64,000 bases of DNA from Anthostomella pinea. Taxonomy: Eukaryota; Ascomycota; Sordariomycetes; Xylariales; Xylariaceae. Of the stretch, positions 1 through 10,695 are shown in pieces. The notes under the pieces are model-generated. The model saw nothing but the letters and a program-made list of their open reading frames with translations, searched no databases and was not told the origin of the DNA. The stretch lies in NCBI GenBank assembly GCA_963556695.1, contig CAUWAG010000020.1, forward strand, positions 248,001 to 312,000, read 5' to 3'. Positions within the stretch are counted from its first letter, which is position 1; each line of letters opens with the position of its first letter. A program made the position numbers and the translations under genes.

Positions 1-1813
1 CCTGAATTTGTCCATGTAGATCATGACGACGATTATGCCGTGTCCCAGGCGCACATGGTCTCTGGCAAGGGTGCTATAGGCTGTACCGTATAGCGACGGA
101 ACTTGACGGTGAGGAGCATCAGGGAGTGCGCATATCGTCATCAGATGTTGCTCTCAAACCTTGGCCCGGTCGGATTGAGGTGACCTTCCGATAACACTAA
201 AGCACGATCAGGACTTGGGTGGAAGATATTTCCATTCATGCCCACGTTGACCGTAGGGCTTCTGGCACCCTTTACAAGCTCTCATTCAAGATCATGACGC
301 CAGTCGATAATTGAAGCTACCGAACCTTCCCACCAGCTCTTCTTCAGCGAGGCCTACGATACCTAGTCCCAAAGTGGTCCAATGCTGACTAGGGGAAATC
401 CAGTATCATTCGCATAATTCTAGCAGACATGATAGGCTCTTCGTTGATAAGCTCGGTGTGAAGTGATGGCCATAGCTCCGAGACGCAGCAGCAAGCCATC
501 CACTCCCTGTAACAGTTACAGTTGTCAAGGCTGCCGACAACCACTATGGCCAGCATCGAGGAAGGGAGACGGTAGTAAACCCTAGTGCTGTTGGACCAAG
601 AAGAGGCTACCTAGGCAGTCCCAGACCCAAGAACCTCGAGGCGTACCTCGTCCAACGCCATTTGTCAGCTTCTGGTACTTCTGGGGATTCTACCGACGAC
701 GGCCGGTTGTGGCCCCCGGCCCATTGACCCACAGATCTCCGGTGGACGGGTCCGGCTTACACGGAGCTCACCACGCACACGGGCAAGAGACGGGCCATGG
801 TGTTCTCAACCTTCGGCACAGTACCATTCTTAAAGCTCTCGGTTCCTAGCCACCCCCCCCCCCCCGTGGAATTCTTCTGGAATTGCCTCCTTCGCATCCG
901 CCAAACTGTTGACCAGAGCTCTTGCTGTCGAAGGAAGCACTCGGCTGCTGCTGGGGGAAACCCCAACGTGGTCGCTTTGATGGCGGCTGATACCTAGATT
1001 TACTCTTATTAGTGGCAGTGTTCCCTTTCCTTAGTCCTAGTTCTAGAGTTCTAGTCCTATGGAGGTCTGAGGGGGATGTCAGACGATCGAATTTCACCCA
1101 CTAACAGGGGCACAGGTTGGCGGTGCCAATGTCAAAGAGAAATTGGGGTTTCTTGGCATGACACCCATCTTAAGACGGCGCATGACCGCCACCGTCTTCC
1201 AGCTGAGTCGCAGAAAACTGGGCACTCTTTACTTCCGTTGAAGTCGACCTCGAATATATCATCGCTAGCATATTATCGCGAGCCTGGTACCTCAGAGATA
1301 ACACGAGAGGCGACTGTGCCGCTCTCCACTGGCCTGACACGGCAGCTCTGACTGAGGTCCGCAGGCCAGGCTTCCTCAGTATCTGGGAATACAGGGAGGG
1401 TATTGCACCCGAAGCCACCGTGAGGTGACTAATCCAATCATTTCTTACCTCGTTGCCGGCAGGCAAATGCTCGACGTTTAGACGTTGGGATACCCTAAGG
1501 TAGTGGCTGCTTATTGGGCGTGTTTGAGGCGTCGTCTACTCTTATAAGGAAGACGAGCTGAAAAGCATGGAGGTGGCATCTGGAATGTCAGGTCGGTCTA
1601 TTCAGCTTTCCTATTTCGCAACCTAGGTCTCATTCGAATTTCCCGTCGTTTTGCCTTCCATCTACACGTTAGCTCGTCTCTTCGCGCGACGGGTGGCCGC
1701 TGCGTGCCACTCCTGAGCACTTCCTACCTATACAGCCACTGAAGAAGAAAGAGGAACATCTTTGACCTGCTCGACTAGTCGGAAAGGAGCTCGGCTTGAG
1801 TTGAAGGCACACG
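1..1813. other. Intergenic, no gene recognised
   Basis: I found no reading frame in this stretch that resembles a protein. All open frames are short and have ordinary random composition. The only conspicuous local feature is an uninterrupted run of 13 C residues at 853-865. The 5' edge could contain the end of a gene lying outside the window, but I see no support for it. Confidence 0.5.
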
Positions 1814-2695
1814 ATGGAGCCGAACCAACCTCAGCCATAGGCTGTTCCATACCAGGCTGCCCCCGGCGTTCTAGTCAGCAAGGCCTGGCATAACACCAAG
1901 ATCGTCTTCACCTCCCTCTCGATAATCTTCTGTATAATCGTCATAGGTATATACATCGCTACCGTCGTCAGCGGAGACGTGTTAAGCTTCATAATCGTCT
2001 GGATTATACCACAAGCCGGGGTGGCTTTGATCTGGTCCATCGCGGAACTTGTCACGATATGTGCGCGAAGTGGACATCGAGGCATCCATCCTGGCGCTCG
2101 TAAGTGACTTGCAACACCACCAGATGCACAGATGTGTGGTAGTCTACCAAAATGAATCCATCGTGTTTGTAGGAGTGGGTGGAGCAAGCTATTTGGATGC
2201 TGATCTTGCTCTAGATGTCGTCCTTCACCTCATCCTCTGGCTAGGTTTCGGTATTGCAGTCGGCTTGACAGGCTGGGTTCTCGCTCTGGCCTTGCTGTCT
2301 AACTCGGACGATGGTTATTCCTCCTACTACTACGACTATTACTCCGACTATTATGGTAGCAATTATGTCAACTCTTTACAACCTCTGATCGCGTTTCTTG
2401 CTCTACTGGTGTACGTACCTGTTCCGCCCATCTACGTTTGTCCGCGAAGCTGAGACTTTTCAGCGTCGTCCACTTTATCCTCTCCGTCCGCGCATGTGTC
2501 GAGACTGCCCAGCGAAATAAACTCAAGGCACCCATTATAATGATGCCTCAGCAGATGTACTATGGGCCTGGCCCCAAGCCCGGGTACACGATGCAGCACC
2601 CCGTGCAGCCTGGCTACCCAACATCACCCGATCAAGCCCATCTCACCGGGTATCGCGGACAGACGAAGGAGGTAAACCATCATACGGCTGGATGA
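1814..2695 (+). pseudogene. Four-helix (MARVEL-like) membrane protein gene with early in-frame TAG
   Basis: Three exons can be assembled: 1814-2099, 2173-2410 and 2464-2695, with introns of 73 and 53 nt that start GTAAGT and GTACGT and end AG. The joined frame encodes about 250 residues: a short Pro/Gln-rich N-terminus, four hydrophobic segments, the cytosolic loop motif RGIHPGA between helices 2 and 3, and a Tyr/Pro/Gly-rich tail. This architecture matches a common fungal family of small tetraspan membrane proteins of unknown role. The ATG at 1814 is followed eight codons later by TAG (1838-1840), and no further Met codon precedes the first helix. The rest of the frame and both splice junctions are intact, so the stop looks recent, is a sequencing error, or is bypassed by an upstream exon I cannot see. 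The context CCATAG is what a C-to-T change of a Gln codon would give. Confidence 0.6.
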
Positions 2696-2961
2696 AATAA
2701 CGGAAATACCCTCAGCACTCGACTGGATCGATACCGGACGACGGGATACAACTTACTTCACCACATGTGAGTTTCGGCCGGGTAATCATGGGGAGAAGGA
2801 GGAAGAGACTTGAGGAGACCGCAGCGGAGGGTGTGAAAAGCAGCATGCGATAATTCCAGGATGATTACACGAGAGGTAAATATAGGGGCATGGGAAGGTA
2901 GTACAGAGGAGAGTAGTTGCTACATTCGATGAGTTAATAAATATCGTCTCTGTTACAGTCG

Positions 2962-3095
2962 ACCATCATGGTTTTCCGTCCACGCACTCGGGAGTGCTTC
3001 CCCAGACAGGATACAGACAGTATAATCAGCACCCTGGAATAATCACTCGTATCTTGATGGGTCCCATGCACGGAGTCTTCTGAGGACTCAGTGTA
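2962..3095. repeat. Truncated copy of the MITE-like element (copy D)
   Basis: The right end (about 3065-3095) repeats the terminal sequence of the full copies, including TGCACGGAG and the end CTCAGTGTA, and the core phrase CACCCTGGAATAA occurs at about 3030. The left terminus is not recognisable, so the left boundary is approximate. It lies immediately beside full copy A. Confidence 0.45.
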
Positions 3096-3102
3096 CCGTT
3101 CT

Positions 3103-3320
3103 TACACTCAGCCCTCATAAGTTTCCGTACGCGCATGTTAGCAAGACTCTAGATCACCAATAAGATAGTTAGAGATACTAGAATAAGCATACAAGAATAA
3201 GCAGCTCTAATTTGATACGTCACCCTTAATGCTTATTCCATAGTACTTATCCCGATTCGTTAAATTTACCGTTGTTTGCTGAGACGAATGGTGTACGGGG
3301 ACTTATGAGGGTTCAGTGTA
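3103..3320. mobile_element. MITE-like inverted-repeat element, copy A (218 bp)
   Basis: The left end reads TACACTCAGCCCTCATAAGT and the right end, reverse complemented, reads TACACTGAACCCTCATAAGT. The terminal inverted repeat extends for roughly 30 bp to a shared CCGTAC. The interior has a second inverted motif, GAATAAGC with GCTTATTCC. There is no coding capacity. The terminal TA could be the target-site duplication of a Tc1/mariner-type cut-and-paste element, leaving a repeat that begins CACT; this is inference. Two further full copies and several fragments lie within 3 kb. Confidence 0.8.
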
Positions 3321-3789
3321 CCTCCTCGATGCCTCAGACCAATATGAATCGTGCCATCAAAGCTTGCGTTAGTACCTGAGGAGATTCCCAGACATTTGTT
3401 CTACTCCACAAGGCAGTTCCTCGCAGTCGAGCTCCCAACAGATCAGAGCACAGCACAACACATATGGCGCACCTGCCCCAAACCCTCGGTGCCAACTCAC
3501 GAATATTTGCGACCTCGCGATCATCCATTCCACCCAGCTTCTCGCATGCACAGCAGAGTTGACCTTGTGGCCTAGACTTTGATCTGACTCACAGAATCAT
3601 CAGCCTCGACAACCTCGACAACCTCGACGACAAATTTCTCTTCATTCTGCGATCAAGAGGACGATAACACATCTGAGATATCCTTCTCGACTGGTCCCCC
3701 CGAAGTGTAAGTTTCTCTTCTGCGCATCAAATCCACGTGCACAGGCTCCTCCTCCTGCACACCATCGTCCTTGACACTTCCCTCCTAGG
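3321..3789. other. Spacer between MITE copies A and B, no gene recognised
   Basis: This 470-bp stretch has no convincing gene. It holds a short imperfect repeat of CGACAACCT around 3607-3630. The open frames on both strands are under 75 codons and overlap each other, as expected by chance. Confidence 0.5.
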
Positions 3790-4006
3790 TACACTCAGCC
3801 CTCATAAGTCTCTGTAAGCGCATGCTGGCAAGATTCCAGTCCACCAGTGGGAGAGTTAGAAATAATGGGATAAGCGCCCTGGAATAAGGGTCAAGCATCG
3901 TAAATAAAGATCAAACTGCTTATTCCAGTGTGGTTATTCCGATTTCATGAATATACCGTTGCTTGCTGGAAGGGTCATGCACGGAGACTTATGAGTGTTC
4001 AGTGTA
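3790..4006. mobile_element. MITE-like inverted-repeat element, copy B (217 bp)
   Basis: It has the same inverted termini as copy A: left end TACACTCAGCCCTCATAAGT, right end ACTTATGAGTGTTCAGTGTA. The core also carries GCGCCCTGGAATAAG and CTGCTTATTCCAG, which are inverted with respect to each other and give a second, internal hairpin. It ends 274 bp upstream of the ATG of the coiled-coil gene at 4281, so it may lie in or near that gene's promoter. Confidence 0.8.
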
Positions 4007-4280
4007 CATCCGGGTAACGATACCTACTTCCCATCTCAACAACCCCGCCTCCCCCGAACTCTCCCGAGTACGGATAACTGATATCTATCCGTATTTGAGG
4101 GATCTCATTATTACCTGCACCCAGCACCTCAGATTTACCTGTGCACAAAAGTGCCCTGAGTCCGCCTCAATACTTCCCTACCCGAACACTCTACCATCTC
4201 CTTACAACCAGTCCCTCAGATTCTTTTCTTCTGAACCCACTTCGATATCTCGCCACCGACCAGTCTACGTCGCAGCAACC

Positions 4281-5426
4281 ATGGCGTCCCCTGCTGGTCA
4301 CTCGGGCCCTGGACGACAAGATGAAGAGGGTCAACAGTCCCAGCAAAGTCTTCCAGACAAATCATCAAGCACTGCTACCAGCCAGAACAAAGCGTCCTTA
4401 GGAAATGACCTTGGAATGCGCACCAAGCTGCATCGTTTCCTAGGTGGCACCAAGGACCCGAATGTCCTCTTCCGTGGTCGGAATGTGAACAGAATCCGAA
4501 ACCTCACGATGCACCAGCTCTACGCACAGGGTCTTTCTCCCCCTGTCTCGGAGGAGTATCTGAAATGGCACATGGCATTCTACATTTGGTCCTTCGTTGG
4601 ATATATCCCGGAATGTAAGTTCATCAACGTACCTGCCTACTCTCAACCACGTAGGTATCATTGATCAGTTGCCTAAGCTAATAGTGTTCACAGGGAAGAA
4701 ACTCGTCATGAGGGGTGATAAGCTCGACAAGCAACCGGATTCAGAAACCCTATTCCCATTCATCGACCGCCGCCCAGGCCGATACGAAAAGCCTTACAGC
4801 CAGGCGTATGCAGACTTTTGGGACCAAGTGCAAGGAGCCAGTGCCACACAAGGCACCAATGGCGATGGGGAGTTCGTTGCCGTGGACACCCAAAGGTCGA
4901 CACCGAAGATGATCTGAGACTGGCTGTCACCGACTCTATGGTGGCTGTGAACGAGTCGATGCTCGCTTTCAACGACTCTATCTCCCAATCTCTGTCGAAG
5001 ATCGAACAGAACAGCAAGAAGAATGTGCTGGACCATCTCCAGCGCAAGGACGACGAGATTGCGGCCAGTAAAGCCGCCGAAGAGCAGGAACGCCGAAAGA
5101 ATTTCACCGCTCAAGCTGAGATCAATAAGCTGAAGGTGCTGCTCCAGGTCGAACAAAAGAAACTCGGTGCTACGATGCAGGACAAGGTGGTGACCAAGCT
5201 CCAGCAAGAAGTTGACCGCCTTAAAGAGGAGAGTAAGAGCAACGCCAACGTCAAACAGCAAATGACAGACCTACAACAGGAAATCACGGCCCTGAAGACG
5301 AACAACGGCACTCTCAAGAGAAAGCTCGCAGATATCAGCGCGTACGATGCCGAGATGAAGCGACTGACCAAGAGAAGACGGGAGCTCATCGACGAGTCAA
5401 CCAAGACAGGAGCCGAAGGATCATGA
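4281..5426 (+). CDS. Coiled-coil protein of unknown function
   Basis: I do not recognise the family. Exon 1 (4281-4614) begins MASPAGHSG and encodes a Gln/Ser-rich start, then a basic segment and the hydrophobic stretch around WHMAFYIWSFVGYIP. A GTAAGT..CAG intron (4615-4693) joins it to exon 2 from 4694. From about 4896 to the TGA at 5424 the frame encodes about 175 residues of charged heptad-type coiled coil ending with a basic RRR cluster. The frame changes between these two parts. Either a 68-nt intron (4828-4895) with a weak GTGCAA donor is removed, giving a 332-residue protein, or one base has been lost near the A/G run at 4892-4896. The start was chosen because codons upstream do not look coding and MITE copy B ends just before. 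Confidence 0.6.
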
Positions 5427-5768
5427 CTCATATGCCCACATGCCACCGGAGAGTCCTTCGAGTCACGGCTCAGGCTTCTTACCGACTCTATCTCCTTGCT
5501 TCAATGATTGGCCGTCGATACCTTGAACGAGCAGATAACCCTGGCCGACTCGTCAACAATGGAGGAGCTGACTGAGGTCGACCCAAAGAACGGTGGAATA
5601 CTGAGTGGTGCTGTCAAGATGCTGCCAGTTGAATCACCGCAACCAGGGCAGGACCTCGGCCACTGTAGAGGGCCATCCAGACACAGCCTTCCAGATATAG
5701 TGGCGTCAATGAATGATATACCCAGAGTTCTGCTTCCACACTTCGAGCACCATTGTGATTAGCAGAGG
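5427..5768. other. Downstream spacer with a possible decayed coding remnant
   Basis: No gene is supported. One + strand frame from about 5466 to 5640 reads like protein (LTDSISLLQ, then a TGA at 5505, then LAVDTLNEQITLADSS). This loosely echoes the TDSM/NDSIS section of the upstream coiled-coil gene, so it could be a decayed duplicate, but the resemblance is weak. Confidence 0.3.
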
Positions 5769-5796
5769 TACACTGAAGCCTTTGGGAGTCTCCGTA
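5769..5796. repeat. Solo left terminus of the MITE-like element
   Basis: TACACTGAAGCCTTTGGGAG followed by TCTCCGTA matches the outer inverted repeat of the full copies. It abuts full copy C directly, suggesting one copy inserted into or beside another. Confidence 0.5.
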
Positions 5797-6014
5797 TACA
5801 CTCACCCCTCATATGTGTCCGTCCGTCATGCTCCTGTCAACTTTGAAATATTCAAGCAAGATTCGTATTAACGGAATAGGCACCCTGGAATAAGCAGTTC
5901 CAACCCAATTAGCCATGCTTGATACTTATTCCAGCCTGATGATCCCAGTTATAATGATTTCACCTTTCGCTTGGTGAACGAGGGGTGTACGGAGACTTCT
6001 GGAGGTTCAGTGTA
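5797..6014. mobile_element. MITE-like inverted-repeat element, copy C (218 bp)
   Basis: Left end TACACTCACCCCTCATATGT and right end ACTTCTGGAGGTTCAGTGTA are diverged versions of the termini of copies A and B. The core CACCCTGGAATAAGCAG and its inverted partner CTTATTCCAG are kept. Length is the same as copy A (218 bp), which shows these are defined elements and not random similarity. It lies 254 bp beyond the stop codon of the gene at 6268-7076. Confidence 0.78.
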
Positions 6015-6267
6015 CCACGTACCCAAGATCTTGGATACAAAGTATTTCTTCCCTTTGGAATAAGCACTCTTCCCCAGATCCATCGTGTTCAGATTCATCA
6101 GCCAAGGGTATTCATTATTAGAGTAAGTGCCCGGACCTAGCACCAGCACGATGGGTATATGTACAGTCGCAGCAAAGATAAGTGACACACGAAATGTGCG
6201 TCGCCCCAAGACTCTAACCATCAACCCCGTCCCTGCTCAAGTTCAGTGGAAGCGCACCGACTCCAGT

Positions 6268-7076
6268 CTACTCGTCATCCAGTATCCGACTCGCTATTTG
6301 TCCGAATACCGGTACCTCAAATCTACATCGTCCAGCGTTAGCTTTTTGTCCACAGCGACCCGGTACAAGAGAGCTTACCTGTCAAGTGTATCTGCATCTC
6401 TGTAGGCCCGCAAGGCCAGCCATCCCATCAAACCCAGATCTGCGATGAAGAGGACCCAGCTTAGGAATCTCGACCACGAGAAGAGTAGGTGTATGATGAA
6501 CATGAAGGTGAACAGTAAACTCGACTGCCAGGCATGAAATCTGGAGAACGTCAGCTCTCCTCCCATACCATTCCACGAGCAGGGTGCAGACGACGGGTCG
6601 GGTGAACGACCCATGATCGCAGATGACCTTGCTCGAACATCACAAGCACCCAATGAACGGACAACCAAAGGTCCATCGACTCACCGCACAAAGTCACTCT
6701 TCCGCTCCAAGATCAGCAGCACAATCGCCCCCAGCGGCGGCAACCCCACATACGCCAGACACGCCTCATAGTCCAAGCGGATCCCCAGACTCGTATCAAA
6801 CTCGCTCACGCCGTCCCTTCCACCACCATATCCTCCTCCTCCTCCAATGCCGGCCTCGGACGCATATCCGTTATTCGCACCCGGCAGCGTGGGCTGCCAC
6901 GAGCGTTGCGGTTGCGGGTGTTGTAGCGGAGGCGGGGACGCGAAGCCGCCTCTTTGGGACGGCGAGTAGGGCCGCCGGTTGTCGAGGGATGCGCGCGGGG
7001 AGGTGGCGCCGCTGATGGGCGGTGAGAAGGGACGGTTGTTCTCGGGTGGTGAGGATTGGTAGGGCGCGAAGTCCAT
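6268..7076 (-). CDS. Small fungal membrane protein (UPF0132/DUF4870-like)
   Basis: Exons are 7076-6685, 6540-6379 and 6322-6268, with introns of 144 and 56 nt (donors GTGAGT and GTAAGC; branch point GCTAAC in the second). The product is 202 residues. The first ~95 residues are Pro/Ser/Gly-rich and probably disordered and cytosolic. The C-terminal half has three hydrophobic segments: LAYVGLPPLGAIVLLILE, the stretch after FHAWQSSLLF, and LSWVLFIADLGLMGWLALRA. It ends FEVPVFGQIASRILDDE. This matches a conserved fungal family that I recall as related to UPF0132/DUF4870; the biochemical role is unknown. The family name is from memory, the gene structure is from the sequence. Confidence 0.85.
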
Positions 7077-7706
7077 GGTGGGCAGTCGGGGGAGCTGTCG
7101 TCGACGATACTGCGGGATGTTGGATGTTGCTTTTAGGTCCGGAGCTTGGGTACTCAGTTGCAGTTGAGAGAATGGTCGGATTGTCGCTTGGGCGTCATGA
7201 GGTTGTATGACTGAGCTGAGCTGGCTGGTGTGACTTTGTCGGTATGAGGTGACGATGTTGCGGGACAGGTGGGAGGAAAGCGAGATGACGTTGGCTGCTT
7301 GCTGCCACCAGCTGAATGCGACTGCGCGTACGACCCGGACAGCTGGATCTTCCGCGTATTTTTAGCTGATGCAGGGTCCGTTTTAGCGGCTCATCTCAGA
7401 CCTCCAGTTCGCTGTATTGGAGTCTAGGGACCCCTGAAAACGACACGACCTCGGTCTATCAACATTGAAACGCAGTCCTTATTGCCCGGAGTGGACTACG
7501 ACGAGATGGAAAGTAAACCAATAATGTAAATTGATTGAACAGTGTATGGGATTTCACAGTCCTATGTCGAAGTATGCGGTTTGCATTTCCCGACCAGAAA
7601 TTCTGGCCGGGATAGGGATATGTTGTGACGCTAGGATATGTCTCGGTGATGATACAATTATACACACCTACACGGCACTCTATTTCACAGTCATGATACA
7701 CGCCAT
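7077..7706. other. Spacer between two minus-strand genes
   Basis: This 630-bp stretch is upstream of the small membrane protein gene and downstream of the MRPL11 gene. It should contain the promoter of the former and the 3' UTR of the latter. I see no further gene and no clear regulatory motif. Confidence 0.5.
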
Positions 7707-8738
7707 CTAGGCACTCGTCTCTTCTGCTCCTGCTCCAGCCTCTTTCTTGCCGCCATCCGCCTCTTCCTCCATTTGTGTCCTTCTGCTCTCCAGAGCTAGG
7801 TACAGACCCTTGCTGTGACCTTCCAAAGCCGTCGAGAGACCGAGGCCGGCACTCTGCAGCATGGCCACCAGCTGTGCTCTCAATCCCTCCAAGCCTCCCT
7901 CGATGCATCCAACCCACTTGACGCCGGCGTGGTCGAACACCTTGTCTTCCACCCGGCCTCCCACCAGGATCAGCTTCTGAAGGCCGCTCTGTGCGGAGGC
8001 GTCATAGTATCCGGGGTTCTTCCTCCTCGTCGGAGCTGGAAACGCCGGTGCCGAGGGTGCCAGAATCTTGAGCACGGCTGCTAGATGTGCCGGCGACACG
8101 GATGGGAACGTGACGGCAGCTACTGGTCCAACGAGCAAAGGATTGATCTGCCCATACGTCGTTGTCTCGTCGATCGTAGCTTCAGTGATGGCCTTGTAGG
8201 CTGTACCAGACAAGTCATGCGTGTATGCGTTCGACTTCCCGGTCTGGGCCTCGCCATCGAAGAACTCGACAATCTTGAAGGCCACGTTGAAGATGCGCGT
8301 CCGCAACACCTGCAGCTCGATGCTGGATGAGATGTCCACCGGCACTCCTCCGTCGGGGCCTACGATAGGTGCTGGCACGGCGGCCAATGCTGCGCGTAGC
8401 TCCCGCCGTATAGCAGACCATTCTACGGCTGTAAGGTTGTTGTGTTGGAAGAAGAGCATCAGGGGCGTAGATCGGAGTAGGGCTGTGTACGATCGAAGAA
8501 GCTGGGCCTTTCGCTGATCGGGTCGTCGGGCACTGGGCGGTTGTGTAGGCGGTATGTAGTCATCGGGTAGCCTCAACGACCCGAGAGGTATCGGAGGCAC
8601 AGCGGCACTGGCATATTGCCTCGAGAGTATGACCTTTGCGCTCTGGGGAAGGACGGTTGCTGATCTCTGCGCAGTTGTCGCCCTTTGAAGAGCTCGACCG
8701 AGGCCGCTCCCGGCGGAGCAATTGAGTCTCGGTGGCAT
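7707..8738 (-). CDS. MRPL11: Mitochondrial large-subunit ribosomal protein uL10m
   Basis: This is an intronless frame of 343 residues. It belongs to the L10 family; the block [19 protein letters not shown] followed by an RRELRAAL helix is typical of the fungal mitochondrial member (yeast Mrpl11). In the ribosome this protein forms the base of the L7/L12 stalk. The N-terminus (about 45 residues) is rich in Arg, Ser and Ala without acidic residues, as expected for a mitochondrial targeting peptide. The C-terminal tail is an acidic/Ala-rich low-complexity stretch. The gene is divergent from TRP4, with 620 bp between the two start codons. Confidence 0.88.
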   Translation of the reverse strand: MPPRLNCSAGSGLGRALQRATTAQRSATVLPQSAKVILSRQYASAAVPPIPLGSLRLPDDYIPPTQPPSARRPDQRKAQLLRSYTALLRSTPLMLFFQHNNLTAVEWSAIRRELRAALAAVPAPIVGPDGGVPVDISSSIELQVLRTRIFNVAFKIVEFFDGEAQTGKSNAYTHDLSGTAYKAITEATIDETTTYGQINPLLVGPVAAVTFPSVSPAHLAAVLKILAPSAPAFPAPTRRKNPGYYDASAQSGLQKLILVGGRVEDKVFDHAGVKWVGCIEGGLEGLRAQLVAMLQSAGLGLSTALEGHSKGLYLALESRRTQMEEEADGGKKEAGAGAEETSA

Positions 8739-9360
8739 CGTCGAAGGTACAGCCGAGTACTGTTATATCGATTCGACTCCTCGGCCCCTCTCGGATTTTG
8801 TTATGGTCGATGTCGAGGTGCTGCGCCGGTTCGTCGAGTTTCGACGACTGACGAGGGTACGAACTGAAGTAATCGCGATTCGCGAAAAGCTTCACTCTCG
8901 ACTGAACACAGTTGGACCGTGCTCCCCTCCCCTGTCTCAAGCTGGGCGGGTTCACATAAATGGGATGTCGGTCATCGGAAGTTGTTTGTACGCTTAGATG
9001 AATATGCCATTTCTGACCGCCCCCAATGGATGCCACCAGCCGAAATGCCAAATAGCTGCCCCTCCATGGCTGGACGGTTCACGGTGCCGCGTGGCGGGGC
9101 AGTCGAGTTGAGGAATGGACCATCACTACATGTAAGTAGTACTCACCAAAATCGACCGACCTTCCTCTTATATACACATGTTACGTTTTGATGTGATGAG
9201 CGGTAATCATCGGTTCTGCAAATACCTATGGTCTCAAGTTTGGTGAACTCAGCTTCTCCTCCCTAGGCCGACTCATACCATCATCAGCATCCAACGACGT
9301 CTCTGAGTGAAGTGCTCGCAAGGCGACATCTTACAGCTCAGACGAACACTGCCGAACATC
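8739..9360. promoter_or_regulatory. Divergent promoter region, MRPL11 / TRP4
   Basis: These 622 bp separate the start codons of two divergently transcribed genes, so promoters of both must lie here. No known binding site stands out. In particular I found no clear TGACTCA-type Gcn4/CPC1 site, which would have been expected for an amino-acid biosynthesis gene. Confidence 0.45.
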
Positions 9361-10695
9361 ATGGCCGGGACGATGGAACAACCCAAGTCCATCGCCATGC
9401 AGAACCAACCTGCTGTGGTCGACATCCGTCACATACTCCAGCGCCTGTGGCCCGATCCGGAGAAGGAGAACGTGACGGCGCGCGAGATATCAGACGCCCT
9501 TGCGCTCATCTTCACCAACGAGCTGAGTCCCGTGCAGTCCGGTTCGCTCCTGACTGCCCTACACTTCACCAGCTGGGACCGCCGCGCCGATGTCCTGGCC
9601 GAGGCCTCGGCGGCTATGCGGCGTCATTCTGCTGAGATCGACTACCAGAAACTCGAAGCTGCTTTCTCGAGTCGGAGACGGCCGGAGGGGAAGTACCAGG
9701 GCGGACTTGTGAGTTTCTCTCCGGACGGACGGACGGGATAAGGTATCCCGAATGTCACAAGTAGCAGGAATATTGATATGTCCCTCCAGTGCGATATCGT
9801 GGGCACCGGCGGCGACTCCCACCACACCTTCAACATCTCGACCTCCTCTTCGATCCTAGGGTCATCCCTTCTCCTGATCGCCAAGCACGGCAACCGCGCC
9901 TCGACATCCAAGTCGGGGTCGGCAGACCTGCTCATGAACATGCGTCCGCATCCCGCGCAGCTCTCCCGCATCAACCCAGACACCATCTCGACCATCTACG
10001 GCGCGACAAACTACGCCTTCCTGTTCGCACCCGTCTTCCACCCTGGCATGAAGTACGTAGCCTCCATCCGCAAGGAGCTGGGCTGGCGCACCATCTTCAA
10101 CCTGCTGGGCCCGCTCAGCAACCCGCTCAACGACGCCATCGAGGCGCGCATGCTAGGTGTCGCTCGGGACGATCTGGGTCCCGTCTTCTCCGAGGCGCTG
10201 CGCCTCGCGGGGTCCAAGAAGGGCCTTGTCGTCTGCGGCCAGGAGCAGCTCGATGAGATCTCCTGCGCGGGGCCGACGTGGTGCTGGCAGCTTGTCGAGG
10301 GCGCCGACGGCGTCGTGGAAGTGGAGCACTTCACGCTGGAGCCCAAGGACTTCGGCCTGAGTGTACACCCGCTGTCCACGGTGTCGCCAGGCAAGGAACC
10401 CCACGAGAACGCCGATATCCTGCGGAGGATACTGAGAGGAGAGATGCCCGAAGACGACCCCATACTCGAGTTCGTGCTGATGAACACGGCGGCCCTTCTC
10501 GTCGTCTCGGGCGTCTGCGAGGCGGACACGAGCGCCATGGGCCCCGAAGACGATGGCAAGGTCGTCACCGAGAGGGGACCGGGCAACGGCCGTTGGAAGG
10601 AGGGCGTGCGGAGGGCGAGATGGGCAGTAAAGAGCGGGGAGGCCTGGAGGCAGTGGTCTGCATTTGCAAAAGTCACGAACGAGTTGTCTGCTTGA
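9361..10695 (+). CDS. TRP4: Anthranilate phosphoribosyltransferase
   Basis: It transfers phosphoribose from PRPP to anthranilate, the second step of tryptophan synthesis from chorismate. Exons are 9361-9708 and 9790-10695, giving 417 residues; the 81-nt intron (GTGAGT..CCAG) is in phase 0. The glycosyltransferase family 3 signature is clear: the PRPP-binding glycine loop DIVGTGGDSHHTFNIST begins at residue 118, followed by KHGNRASTSKSGSADLL and NLLGPLSNP, which are conserved in the family. A first Met at 9361 is preferred because upstream codons in frame include no ATG. There is no targeting peptide, in keeping with a cytosolic enzyme. Confidence 0.95.
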
